From: Lapidilactobacillus gannanensis
GTDB lineage: Bacteria; Bacillota; Bacilli; Lactobacillales; Lactobacillaceae
Assembly: GCF_003946675.1 (NCBI RefSeq)
Contig: NZ_RHOT01000003.1
Coordinates: forward strand, 1 to 64,000
DNA: 64,000 bases
Direction: 5' to 3'
Shown: one piece after another, positions 21,267 through 29,284 of the stretch
Position numbering within the stretch: the first letter of the stretch is position 1
How the letters are laid out: every line of letters begins with the position of its first letter
The notes under the pieces: model-generated
What the model was told of the DNA's origin: nothing
The model's database searches: none
The model's input: only the letters and a program-made list of their open reading frames with translations
Translations under genes and position numbers: made by a program

Positions 21267-21322
21267 ATGACACCGTGTCGTATGACACTGTGTCATTATA
21301 GCATCCCACCACTCGTTTACAA
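21267..21322 (-). promoter_or_regulatory. Promoter and double palindromic operator of the tetR-ABC operon
   Basis: Minus-strand -35 TTGTAA (21322-21317), 16 bases, -10 TATAAT (21300-21295). Two GACACnGTGTC palindromes follow (21269-21279 and 21284-21294), together forming a larger near-perfect palindrome at 21267-21296. They overlap the transcription start, the classic place for TetR repression. Confidence 0.8.
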
Positions 21323-21394
21323 GTACTATTCCCTTTTTTTCGGTTCTATACTTTTTCCTGTTGATAGCTTACTTAACATGGTAATCTATTAGCA

Positions 21395-21448
21395 GGATTT
21401 TTTAGTGCAAAATAAAAAAGGCCCATAAGCCTCGCACCTAAAAAATCC
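21395..21448 (+). promoter_or_regulatory. Stem-loop before the transposase gene
   Basis: GGATTTTTTAG-TGC pairs with GCACCTAAAAAATCC with a one-base bulge. Such a hairpin can block transcription or translation entering from flanking DNA, a known theme in insertion sequences. Confidence 0.5.
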
Positions 21449-21486
21449 ACCCACTACAGCATCATTTTTAAAGGACGTGAAAACTT

Positions 21487-22770
21487 ATGGACCCTGTAGA
21501 TAATAATATAAAATTTGCGCTCAGTATTAAAGACCCAAATGTAGTTTTTTACAAATATAACTATCAAGTGATTAAAGCTAAGCGCGCAAAAGTATATATA
21601 GCCACGGTTAAGTTCGACCAGAAACATTGCGCTAACTGTGGCTTTTGCGAGCTAAGTCATAATGGACACTACGTATCACGCGTGACCTATCTGGCAGCGA
21701 ATGCGAGTGAACCAGTTTATTTAGAACTCCATAAAGAACGCGTCATTTGTCGTAATTGTAAAGCGTCGTTTATGGCTACTTCTGATGTGGTAGACAAGTA
21801 CTGTTGTATCTCCCGAGCCACGCGTCAGAAAGTGTTTATGAGTCTACAAGACGACCGCACTCAAGCTAGCATTGCGATCGATGCCGGCATATCAGCTAGC
21901 ACTGTCTGTCGTTACTTAGACAACTATGATGACTTATTTCGCAGAAATCTTAACTATCTACCGGTTCATCTCGCCATGGATGAATTTAGAGGAATTGGTG
22001 GTCGGCGCCATTTCATCTGTATTAATGGCGCTGGTGAGCACGAAATTCAACAAATTCTGCCAGACCGATTCAAGCAAAGTATTACTGATTATTTTAAACA
22101 ATTTCCAGCAAGTGTTCGAGCACGTGTCAAAACAGTTACCGTAGATCTAAATAGTTACTATCAAGACATTGCCAAGGCAATGTTTCCGCAGGCAAAAATT
22201 GTGATCGACCGCTTTCACATCGTTGCAATGATGACTCGAGCTTTTAATCAAACTCGGGTGCAAACCATGAAAAAGTACAATAAAAGATCCTATGAATATC
22301 GCACGTTAAAGTTCGCCTGGCGGCTTTATTTGAAGTATGCCGGAAATCTAGATGAGGAACATGTCTTTTATGACCGACACCTGCGAAAACAACTCACACA
22401 ACTAGAACGTGTAGAACAAGGACTGACAATTAACGAAGAACTTAAAGCATCGTACGAGTCGATGCAAAGCATCATGGAAAACCTTAAGAATCAAGACAAA
22501 GACAAGCTTGTGGAAGATCTATATACAAATCAAAATATAAGTCCCTACATGAAAGCAGTGTTTCAAACGTTCAAAAAGAACTTAGTGGTTGTACTCAACG
22601 CCAGTGAATCGGACTATACGAATGGCCCAGTCGAAGGCATGAATCGAATGATTAAACAAATTCAACGCACAGCATTTGGATTCCGTAATTATCATCATAT
22701 GATTTCACGTATTAAGTTACGGCAAATGAGAACAAAACCAATGAAAAAAACAGAGTTGAAAGTCGCATGA
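21487..22770 (+). CDS. ISL3-family transposase
   Basis: 427 residues with the ISL3 layout: an N-terminal zinc finger (CANCGFC ... CRNC, about residues 45-95), a helix-turn-helix region, then the DDE domain with HLAMDEF (first Asp), TVDLNSYY (second Asp) and the late Glu in NGPVEGMNRMIK. The IVIDRFHIV segment is typical. A GGACG-type ribosome site precedes the ATG. No frameshift or internal stop is present. Confidence 0.94.
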   Translation: MDPVDNNIKFALSIKDPNVVFYKYNYQVIKAKRAKVYIATVKFDQKHCANCGFCELSHNGHYVSRVTYLAANASEPVYLELHKERVICRNCKASFMATSDVVDKYCCISRATRQKVFMSLQDDRTQASIAIDAGISASTVCRYLDNYDDLFRRNLNYLPVHLAMDEFRGIGGRRHFICINGAGEHEIQQILPDRFKQSITDYFKQFPASVRARVKTVTVDLNSYYQDIAKAMFPQAKIVIDRFHIVAMMTRAFNQTRVQTMKKYNKRSYEYRTLKFAWRLYLKYAGNLDEEHVFYDRHLRKQLTQLERVEQGLTINEELKASYESMQSIMENLKNQDKDKLVEDLYTNQNISPYMKAVFQTFKKNLVVVLNASESDYTNGPVEGMNRMIKQIQRTAFGFRNYHHMISRIKLRQMRTKPMKKTELKVA

Positions 22771-22782
22771 CTTTCAACTCTG
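22751..22782 (+). terminator. Hairpin overlapping the transposase stop
   Basis: Perfect 14-bp stem CAGAGTTGAAAGTC/GACTTTCAACTCTG with a four-base loop that contains part of the TGA stop. Only TGTAAAAG follows, so termination may be weak; it could also limit translation of read-through RNA. Confidence 0.55.
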
Positions 22783-22997
22783 TAAAAGCTATTCATCAAC
22801 AGGATTTGACAAAGAGCCTTTTTTTCTTTTATTTCACTAAAAAATTTTTTTGCCTCAAGATAATGACAGCAGGCCCTTTACCAAAAAATAGAACAGACTT
22901 CAACCAGCTAAAACTCACTCGCAAAAGGCAGCCATCTATTGTCACACTCTGATCCACGGAACACTTGGTCCAAATATGTTATCCTCAATTTAGCGCA

Positions 22998-23028
22998 CAA
23001 AAAAACAGCCGTCAATTAAAACGACTGT
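22998..23028 (-). terminator. Terminator after the tRNA pair
   Basis: ACAGTCG/CGGCTGT stem on the minus strand followed by a run of seven T residues, 12 bases after tRNA-Gln. Confidence 0.75.
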
Positions 23029-23039
23029 TCAAAGTTAAT

Positions 23040-23111
23040 TGGGATACTAGGGTTCGAACCTAGAAATTATGGATTCAGAGTCCACCGCCTTACCAATTTG
23101 GCTATATCCCA
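23040..23111 (-). tRNA. tRNA-Gln (anticodon CTG)
   Basis: The 72-base gene folds as a complete cloverleaf: acceptor TGGGATA/TATCCCA, D arm with GGTAAGGC, T arm CTAGG-TTCGAAC-CCTAG. The anticodon loop is CTCTGAA, so anticodon CTG reads CAG. CCA is not encoded. Confidence 0.92.
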
Positions 23112-23116
23112 ATAAA

Positions 23117-23188
23117 TCACCCGTACGGGAATTGAACCCGTAACTCCACCTTGAGAGGGTGGCGTCTTAACCATTTGACCAACGGGCA
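23117..23188 (-). tRNA. tRNA-Glu (anticodon CTC)
   Basis: Cloverleaf with acceptor TGCCCGT/ACGGGTG, T arm ACGGG-TTCAATT-CCCGT and anticodon loop CTCTCAA, so CTC reads GAG. Six bases separate it from tRNA-Gln, so the two are co-transcribed. CCA is not encoded. Confidence 0.9.
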
Positions 23189-23273
23189 ATTGATCAAGGC
23201 ACAAGAAATATTTTAGCGTATCTAAAATGACACGTCAAGTCTAAATTGCCTATTTACCGCTAAAAAACACAAA

Positions 23274-23468
23274 TTAATCGCGATGCCGTAACCATTGTTG
23301 TAGAATTAACCATAGTGTCATTAAGATTGTCGCCACTGCGCCAGCCAAAACAAAGAAGTGTAACCACGACCAGTCCAGCATCTGCTCCAATAACCACAAC
23401 ACAATTGTCAGCACTGCTAATGAAACAGCTGAACTAGTACTATCGCCAAATAAATGCCACTTATTCAA
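23274..23468 (-). CDS. Small membrane protein of unknown function
   Basis: 64 residues with two predicted membrane helices (about residues 14-30 and 36-58) and a basic tail. It starts with TTG at 23468, seven bases after a GGAG inside the end of the upstream gene, which it overlaps by eight bases. That coupling supports a real gene. No family recognised. Confidence 0.6.
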   Translation of the reverse strand: MNKWHLFGDSTSSAVSLAVLTIVLWLLEQMLDWSWLHFFVLAGAVATILMTLWLILQQWLRHRD

Positions 23469-23793
23469 AAGAAAACTCCACCAAATTTAATTTGCGATCA
23501 CTAAGATGCGAACTGGTAAACCAGACTTGATCATAACTAGCTGTTGGTCCTTCTTCTGTTTGGGCAAAGATCTGATTAACTAAATCACGATTTGCTTTAA
23601 CAAAACTTGGTTCCAAGCGAAAAACATGTAGCCGCATCTCTGGAAAAAGCACCCCTTTACCGGCAACTGGTAACCGATCATCAAACGCAAAAGTTACCTG
23701 ATTGGTGTAAACACGTGGTTCCCGAACAACATCTTGATTATTTAAAATAAAGGTCATAATTGCTTGAACAATTTCTAAACGATCCATACTCAT
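23461..23793 (-). CDS. Conserved-looking protein of unknown function
   Basis: 110 residues, soluble, no signal peptide, mixed alpha/beta with an acidic C-terminus. Two ATG codons (23793 and 23787) follow AGGAG; the second has the better spacing, so the true protein may start at MDRLE. It is translationally coupled to the small membrane protein. I do not recognise the family. Confidence 0.65.
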   Translation of the reverse strand: MSMDRLEIVQAIMTFILNNQDVVREPRVYTNQVTFAFDDRLPVAGKGVLFPEMRLHVFRLEPSFVKANRDLVNQIFAQTEEGPTASYDQVWFTSSHLSDRKLNLVEFSFE

Positions 23794-23862
23794 TCAACTC
23801 CTCTCTTTACCTTCTTAAATTGTAGCATACTCACCACTAATTTAAAAAAGGACAGGTTCTCA

Positions 23863-24531
23863 ATGAAAAACTTAATTTTAGTCCGTCACGGTCAAACCGC
23901 AATGAATGCAAAAGGTCGTTTGCAAGGATTAACGGACGTTCCCTTAAATAAAAAAGGCCAGCAAAGTGCTTATCAAGTTCAAAAAATATTAGCCCCTATC
24001 CCCTTAACGATTGCTTATAGTAGTGACCTAAGCCGAGCGCATGAAACGGCAGAAATTATTCTGACTAACCGGCAGCCAGCAGTGCCACTATTAACCTCAT
24101 CACTATTACGAGAATATTATTTTGGTAGTCTTGAAGGTCAGTCAGATATGCAAATTTTTAGTCATGCAATCACAAGTTATGGCCTTAAAAACACTTTCAG
24201 CTATTGGCATCAACATCAAGGTTTTCCGCTAATGGTTGAAAGTTTTGCTGCCGCAGACCCGACAAAACAGGCCGAAGATTATACGACGCTTAAAAATCGT
24301 GCAGAAATGATTCTACAGCAGTTGCATACTGACCAGCATCAGGGTAATGTCTTGCTAGTTGCCCACAGTGTCTTATTGAGTATGCTCATTTATTTGGTGG
24401 CCCCAAGCAAACTACCACGGACGCTCTTACGCAATACCAGTGTTTCAATTCTAACACCAACTAACTCTGGTTTTAATACGAATGGCATCAATCTTAGCAA
24501 CACTAATGAAATTCGACAGCGTCTAACCTAA
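23863..24531 (+). CDS. Histidine phosphatase (phosphoglycerate mutase-like)
   Basis: The catalytic motif LVRHGQT (His9) starts the protein. The second Arg lies in SSDLSRAHETAE, the acid in LLREYYFGSLEG, and the second His in VLLVAHSVLL. These complete the active site of the histidine phosphatase superfamily. The 222-residue length and lack of mutase-specific insertions point to a broad or small-molecule phosphatase rather than the glycolytic mutase. Exact substrate unknown. Confidence 0.88.
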   Translation: MKNLILVRHGQTAMNAKGRLQGLTDVPLNKKGQQSAYQVQKILAPIPLTIAYSSDLSRAHETAEIILTNRQPAVPLLTSSLLREYYFGSLEGQSDMQIFSHAITSYGLKNTFSYWHQHQGFPLMVESFAAADPTKQAEDYTTLKNRAEMILQQLHTDQHQGNVLLVAHSVLLSMLIYLVAPSKLPRTLLRNTSVSILTPTNSGFNTNGINLSNTNEIRQRLT

Positions 24532-24560
24532 TATACTAGTTTGGATTAGGTCATTTTATT
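24526..24560 (+). terminator. Weak terminator after the histidine phosphatase
   Basis: ACCTAAT/ATTAGGT stem overlapping the stop codon, followed by CATTTTATT. The stem is short and the T-run broken. Confidence 0.4.
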
Positions 24561-24731
24561 AAGCTTACAACGATGGCAAATTCCGAATTTCTTCGTTATA
24601 ATGCCAATAACTTTTTTATTATCTTGCTATGATTGAATATGACAATTAACACTAATTAATTACTTCTAGAACCAAAAAAATTTAAAAACCTTATTTACAG
24701 CTGCCAAAAATAGCGGTAGCATCAATATTGT

Positions 24732-24745
24732 TGTAAGCGCTACAA
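24732..24745 (+). promoter_or_regulatory. cre-like catabolite site
   Basis: TGTAAGCGCTACAA resembles the CcpA site core (AAGCGCT) but lacks one base of the usual spacing. It lies 46 bases before the next gene. Assignment is tentative. Confidence 0.3.
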
Positions 24746-24790
24746 TCCCAGAATATTTTGATCAGCGCAAATTAATTTTGGAGGAGTCCT

Positions 24791-25492
24791 ATGAGTAATT
24801 TTTTTGTAGTGCTATTTTTATTGGCACTAATCATGTTAATTTTCATACCATCGCGGGCATGGTGGTACAAGCATCATCGTCACCAAGCAACGGCCTTTAT
24901 TGGTTTAAGTACTAGTAAGTGGCTAATCAGTCTATCTGCAGTGACAATTATTTCTTTTATTGGCGCTGGGGTTACTGGAAACAACACTAGTCAGGCAGAC
25001 CAGAAACATTATCCAGTGGTTGCCGAAATTACATCTACCCAGCAACGTAAATTAGCCAAAAAAGCCACTGGCCTTGAAAACGAAGCAAATGACTTAAGCA
25101 AAGAATATGCGCTGGCTAAATCAGAATCAACGACTTTATCAGATCAGGCAGCTGAACTTTCAAGTAATAAAGATAAGGCAAGCGATGCTGCTAGTAGTGA
25201 GGCCAGCAGTATTAGTTCTAGTAAAGTTGCCGCAGAACAAGCAAGTAAACAGGCCGCTGCTGCAGAGGCTAGTCGCGCTGCTAGTAGTAGCCAGGCTGCT
25301 ACCACTGCTGCCGCCACAACTGGCGGTAGTCAAGGCGATGTCACCACTGGACAAGCTGGCCAAATCATTGGCAATTCACGCTCTAAAATCTATCATGTTC
25401 CCGGCCAAGCAGGCTATCATATGAGCTCTGCTAACACCGTTTACTTCAATAGTGAAAAGAAGCACAGAATGCCGGCTATCAAAAGGCGCTGA
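24791..25492 (+). CDS. Membrane-anchored coiled-coil protein with a C-terminal nuclease-associated motif, frameshifted at the end
   Basis: An N-terminal membrane segment (about residues 3-20) and a second one (46-63) are followed by an Ala/Ser/Gln-rich coiled coil (about 75-180). The C-terminal part, IIGNSRSKIYHVPGQAGYHM, matches the short Ada-like motif often linked to secreted nucleases. The expected ending EAQNAGYQKAL lies in the -1 frame from base 25459, so the stop at 25490-25492 gives an abnormal tail (KHRMPAIKRR). The nuclease gene follows. GGAGGAG precedes the ATG. Confidence 0.7.
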   Translation: MSNFFVVLFLLALIMLIFIPSRAWWYKHHRHQATAFIGLSTSKWLISLSAVTIISFIGAGVTGNNTSQADQKHYPVVAEITSTQQRKLAKKATGLENEANDLSKEYALAKSESTTLSDQAAELSSNKDKASDAASSEASSISSSKVAAEQASKQAAAAEASRAASSSQAATTAAATTGGSQGDVTTGQAGQIIGNSRSKIYHVPGQAGYHMSSANTVYFNSEKKHRMPAIKRR

Positions 25493-25501
25493 GGTAAAAA
25501 C

Positions 25502-26443
25502 ATGCAAATTAGACAAATTATGAAGCTAACCACTACCCTGTTAGTTGCAGGCCTTCTAGTAGCTTGTGGTAATTCTGAAGCTCAGCAAAAACAAGCAGCA
25601 GCGAAATCACGTTCTTCATCATCATATCGTCTGGCTTCAAAACATAAATCAGCCTATCTGCAGGAGAAGAAAGCTGTCTCACAGCAAGCTGCACGGAATG
25701 AAAAACTCACCGAAAAAATTGCTGACTTACAGGCTGACAATCAAACCACTAAGGAGCAGATCTCTCAACTAAAAAAAGATTTAACTGATCTACAGGCTAA
25801 ATCTACAGCTGCTAAACAAGCCACGACTGATGCAACCACAACTTCGGCACAGCCAAATAGTGCAGCAAATAAGTTAGCTGATTTAAATTATCAAACAGAT
25901 CAAGAAATCACTGTTAATAATAATAATCCGGTCTTTACTGCCGATGACTTAAACACTGCGAAAGGCGCTTGGGAGAATTATACTAATCTTGACACCCACA
26001 ATCGTGCGGTCCAAGCTGACGCACTGCTTAATCAATCTTTGATGCCTACAAGCAAACGGACGGCATTAACTTGGGATCCAACCGGCTGGCACAATAAAAA
26101 AACTGCTCACGGCTGGCTATATAACCGCAGTCATTTAATTGGTTTTCAACTAGCCGGCGAAAATAACAATCCTAAAAATTTAATTACAGGCACACAATCT
26201 TTAAATAATCCTGGTATGCTACATTATGAAATGGATATTGCCTATTATTTAAAACAGAGCGCCAACAATTTTGTGCGTTATCGCGTCACGCCAATTTATC
26301 GTGGCGATGAATTGGTCGCGCGTGGTGTCCAATTACAAGCACAGTCAATTGGCAATAATGATATTCACTTCAATGCTTACATTTTTAATGTTGAAGCAGG
26401 CTACAATATTAATTACGCAGACGGCACCAGTTCTGCTCAATAA
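25502..26443 (+). CDS. Lipoprotein DNA/RNA non-specific endonuclease (EndA-like)
   Basis: A lipoprotein signal with lipobox LVAC (Cys22) leads into a coiled-coil linker (about 45-110) and a beta-beta-alpha metal nuclease domain (about 130-300). The catalytic motif appears as YNRSHLIG, where the family consensus is DRGH, and the metal Asn lies in ENNNPKNLITGTQSLN. It is likely a cell-surface nuclease for nutrient scavenging or for DNA processing during uptake; a full comG operon exists at 39829-43421. Its ribosome site GAGG overlaps the end of the previous gene. Confidence 0.85.
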   Translation: MQIRQIMKLTTTLLVAGLLVACGNSEAQQKQAAAKSRSSSSYRLASKHKSAYLQEKKAVSQQAARNEKLTEKIADLQADNQTTKEQISQLKKDLTDLQAKSTAAKQATTDATTTSAQPNSAANKLADLNYQTDQEITVNNNNPVFTADDLNTAKGAWENYTNLDTHNRAVQADALLNQSLMPTSKRTALTWDPTGWHNKKTAHGWLYNRSHLIGFQLAGENNNPKNLITGTQSLNNPGMLHYEMDIAYYLKQSANNFVRYRVTPIYRGDELVARGVQLQAQSIGNNDIHFNAYIFNVEAGYNINYADGTSSAQ

Positions 26444-26625
26444 ATTGATAATTATTTAAAAAAAAGATAATTCTTCCTAATAATGTCATTAAGTCGTTCC
26501 TTAGTTGTGGAACGGCAGGTACCTGGCGATTTGGCGGGCATAGCTTGTCAGCCAATGGTTTTAATTTCCGTCCAAGCAGCAGTACTAGATTTTAGAGTTA
26601 ACACCACCAGCGTGCAGGAAAGAAC

Positions 26626-26657
26626 AAAAAAAGGCCTCGATTATCGAGGTCTTTTTT
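26626..26657. terminator. Bidirectional terminator between the nuclease gene and pgi
   Basis: CCTCGA/TCGAGG stem extended by G-T and G-C pairs, with A-run before and T-run after, so it works for both convergent genes. The 180 bases before it (26444-26625) hold no gene I can support. Confidence 0.75.
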
Positions 26658-26676
26658 GTTGGTGCTATTAATAATC

Positions 26677-28017
26677 TTATAGGCGTTGGTTCAATTCATC
26701 GCCAAGCTTTTCGAAGCCAGGTTTGCCTAATAAGGCGAACATGTTCTTCTTGTAAGCTTCAACACCTGGTTGGTTGAATGGGTTGATCCCATTTAAGTAA
26801 CCAGAAATGCCAACAGCGATTTCGAAGAAGTACATCAAGTAGCCTAAAGTATAAGCATCTTGCTTAGGAATCCGCACCGTCATCACTGGCACGCCACCAT
26901 CAGTATGTGCTAAAACAACACCTTGGTAAGCTTTGCTGTTAACGAAGTCCATTGTCTTGCCTTCAAGGTAGCCTAAGCCATCAAGGTCAGATTCTTCCTT
27001 AGGAATAGCCACGTCATGGCGAGGTGCGTCGATCTTAACTACAGTTTCCATTAAGTTACGACGACCTTCTTGAATGTATTGACCTAATGAGTGTAAGTCA
27101 GTCGAGAAGTTAGCGGATGATGGGTAAATACCCTTTTGATCCTTACCTTCTGATTCACCCATTAATTGTTTCCACCATTCACCAAAGTATTGTAAGTTTG
27201 GTTCGTAGTTTTCCAACAATTCAGTCGTGTAGCCCTTACGATACAAAATATTCCGTAAAGCGGCATATTGATAAGCTTCGTTCTTGTTCAAGTCAGCACT
27301 TGAATATTCAGAACGAGCATCAGCAGCACCAGTCATTAATTGATCAATATCACAGCCAGCGACAGCAATTGGTAACAAACCAACAGCAGATAAGACTGAG
27401 AAACGACCGCCAATATCATCAGGCACAACAAATTCTTCATAACCTTCAGCATCGGCTTCAGACTTCAAAGCACCCTTAGCACGGTCAGTTGTTGCATAAA
27501 TCCGCTTGCGGGCTTCAGCAGCACCATACTTAGCAATTAACTTTTCCTTTAAAACCCGGAAAGCAATTGAAGGTTCAGTTGTTGTACCAGATTTAGAAAT
27601 CACGTTGATACTGAAATCACGGTCACCAATTAATTCTAACAAATCATAAAGATAGTTAGGACTGATTGAATTACCAGCAAACAAAACTTGTGGTACTTTA
27701 CGATCTGGCGCCATGTTATAGAATGTACTGTTTAAGAAATCAACCGCAGCACGAGCACCTAAATATGAGCCACCAATACCAATGGCAACGAAAACATCAG
27801 AGTCACTTTGAACTTTCTTAGCAGCGGCTTTGATCCGAGCAAATTCATCCTTATCATAGTCAACTGGTAAGTCGATGAAACCACGGAAATCATTACCAGC
27901 ACCGGTACCTTCACGTAATTCAGTGTCAGCAGCCGTAACTAATGCTTGCATTTCTGCCAATTCGTTTTCATGAACAAATGGGCGTAATTTACTACTATCA
28001 AAAGAAATATGAGCCAT
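26677..28017 (-). CDS. pgi: Glucose-6-phosphate isomerase
   Basis: Interconverts glucose-6-P and fructose-6-P. Two SIS domains are visible: [15 protein letters not shown] (near residue 75) and [16 protein letters not shown] (near 140). The catalytic Glu region is GQYIQEGRR and the active-site Lys region lies near the C-terminus. Length 446 is normal. The ATG follows AGGAGG. It is a single-gene unit with an unusual structured leader (28057-28111). Confidence 0.97.
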   Translation of the reverse strand: MAHISFDSSKLRPFVHENELAEMQALVTAADTELREGTGAGNDFRGFIDLPVDYDKDEFARIKAAAKKVQSDSDVFVAIGIGGSYLGARAAVDFLNSTFYNMAPDRKVPQVLFAGNSISPNYLYDLLELIGDRDFSINVISKSGTTTEPSIAFRVLKEKLIAKYGAAEARKRIYATTDRAKGALKSEADAEGYEEFVVPDDIGGRFSVLSAVGLLPIAVAGCDIDQLMTGAADARSEYSSADLNKNEAYQYAALRNILYRKGYTTELLENYEPNLQYFGEWWKQLMGESEGKDQKGIYPSSANFSTDLHSLGQYIQEGRRNLMETVVKIDAPRHDVAIPKEESDLDGLGYLEGKTMDFVNSKAYQGVVLAHTDGGVPVMTVRIPKQDAYTLGYLMYFFEIAVGISGYLNGINPFNQPGVEAYKKNMFALLGKPGFEKLGDELNQRL

Positions 28018-28056
28018 TATTAATTATCCTCCTAATGAAAAGTAAACTCTCTTTCA

Positions 28057-28111
28057 GTAACTAACTTTAGCCGTTTTTTGGGCTAAATGCAAGATACTTG
28101 CAGAAAGTTAC
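28057..28111 (-). promoter_or_regulatory. Three-way-junction RNA structure in the pgi leader
   Basis: Three perfect helices nest in 55 bases: P1 GTAACT/AGTTAC, P2 TGCAAG-TAT-CTTGCA, P3 TTTAGCC-CAAAAAAC-GGCTAAA. They lie between a possible promoter near 28119 and the pgi ribosome site. No terminator stem or known riboswitch core was recognised. Confidence 0.5.
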
Positions 28112-28119
28112 CGGGAACA

Positions 28120-28133
28120 TTTTATCGCTTTCA
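28120..28133 (-). promoter_or_regulatory. Candidate cre site upstream of pgi
   Basis: TGAAAGCGATAAAA fits the CcpA consensus TGWNANCGNTNWCA with one mismatch (C to A). It overlaps a TAAAAT box (28124-28119), a position where CcpA would repress. Confidence 0.4.
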
Positions 28134-28188
28134 TGATTTGCGCAGTGGCTTGCAAAGAATCAACACTAAGCCATCATGAAAACCAAAC

Positions 28189-28221
28189 AAAAAAAGCCTA
28201 GGGACAAGCCTAGACTTTTTT
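28189..28221 (-). terminator. Terminator of fba
   Basis: GTCTAGG/CCTAGGC stem (one G-U pair) followed by a run of seven T residues, 18 bases after the fba stop. Confidence 0.8.
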
Positions 28222-28238
28222 AATTTAAAATCAAAGAA

Positions 28239-29120
28239 TTATAATTCTTCAGGAACCAATTTGATTGGACGAGTACCCATCCAGCCAATGATTTCTTCAA
28301 CAGTATCTTTGATAGCTTGTGTACCAGGAGCCAATAACTTACGAGGATCGTAACCTTTGCCTTCTTGGTCTTTGTTAGCCAAGATATATTCACGAGTTGC
28401 TTTAGCAAATGCTAATTGGCATTCAGTGTTGATGTTCAATTTAGCAACACCCATTGAGATAGCCTTTTCAACTTGGTCTTGAGGGATACCTGAACCGCCG
28501 TGCAATACCAATGGAATCGAAATTGCGTCAGCCAATTCTTGTAAACGATCGAAGTGCAAGCCTTTCCAGTTAGCTGGGTATTGACCATGAATGTTACCAA
28601 TACCAGCAGCTAAGAAGTCGATCCCAGTTGCAGCTAATTGCTTAGCTTCGTTAACGTCAGCTAATTCACCTTCGCCAACAACACCGTCTTCTTCACCGCC
28701 AATAGAACCAACTTCTGCTTCGACAGAAATGCCTTTAGCATGAGCCAATTCAACGATTTCCTTAGTTTTAGCTAAGTTTTCTGCGAATGGTAAGTCATGA
28801 CCATCAAACATAACTGAGTTGTAACCAGCAGCAATAGCTTCTTTAGCAGCTTCGTAGTTACCATGATCCAAGTGAATAATAACAGGAACAGTAATTGCCA
28901 TGCTCTTCATTTCAGCAGCAATTAATTGTTGGCAAAGTTCGTAGCCACCCATATATTTAGCAGCACCCATTGATGTTTGGATCAAAACGGGAACATTCTT
29001 TTCTTGAGCAGCACTCAAAATTGCGCGAGTCCATTCCAAGTTGTTTGTATTGAACGCACCAACTGCATAATGGCCCTTACGTGCAGCGGCGAAGATTTCT
29101 GTACCATGTACTAATGTCAT
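28239..29120 (-). CDS. fba: Class II fructose-1,6-bisphosphate aldolase
   Basis: Splits fructose-1,6-bisphosphate in glycolysis using zinc. Zinc ligands occur in IHLDHGNYE (near residue 83), in the Glu of VEAEVGSIGG and in LVLHGGSG; a further His is in GNIHGQY. The phosphate loop GGSGIP and NINTE are present. Length 293 and the Lactobacillales sequence style fit. AGGAGG precedes the ATG. Confidence 0.97.
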   Translation of the reverse strand: MTLVHGTEIFAAARKGHYAVGAFNTNNLEWTRAILSAAQEKNVPVLIQTSMGAAKYMGGYELCQQLIAAEMKSMAITVPVIIHLDHGNYEAAKEAIAAGYNSVMFDGHDLPFAENLAKTKEIVELAHAKGISVEAEVGSIGGEEDGVVGEGELADVNEAKQLAATGIDFLAAGIGNIHGQYPANWKGLHFDRLQELADAISIPLVLHGGSGIPQDQVEKAISMGVAKLNINTECQLAFAKATREYILANKDQEGKGYDPRKLLAPGTQAIKDTVEEIIGWMGTRPIKLVPEEL

Positions 29121-29284
29121 TGAAAAAAATCCTCCTAGTAAATCTAATTTTACCTACATTGTTACTTTATCATTTTTTGACGCAAAATGGTAATATTTTG
29201 AAAAACTTTTTTAATTTTATGTTTCGTTTCTGAAAACAAGCTCGCTTTTTTAACGATCGGACAAGCCATAATTAATGAAAACCA

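Larger units (their letters stand above)
21342..22818 (+). mobile_element. ISL3-family insertion sequence, complete
   Basis: The 1477-bp element is bounded by imperfect inverted repeats. The left end reads GGTTCTATACTTTTTCCTGT and the inverted right end GGCTCTTTGTCAAATCCTGT; both continue with TGAT. It is flanked by identical 8-bp direct repeats TTTTTTTC (21334-21341 and 22819-22826), the target duplication size of ISL3 elements. It carries one intact transposase gene, so it may still be mobile. Confidence 0.9.

Noticed and set aside
22767-22952. 61-codon ORF after the transposase
   Set aside because: It spans the hairpin and the end of the insertion sequence into T-rich flanking DNA; composition is not gene-like.
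26483-26671. 62-codon ORF between the nuclease gene and pgi
   Set aside because: It reads through the bidirectional terminator and lacks a ribosome site.
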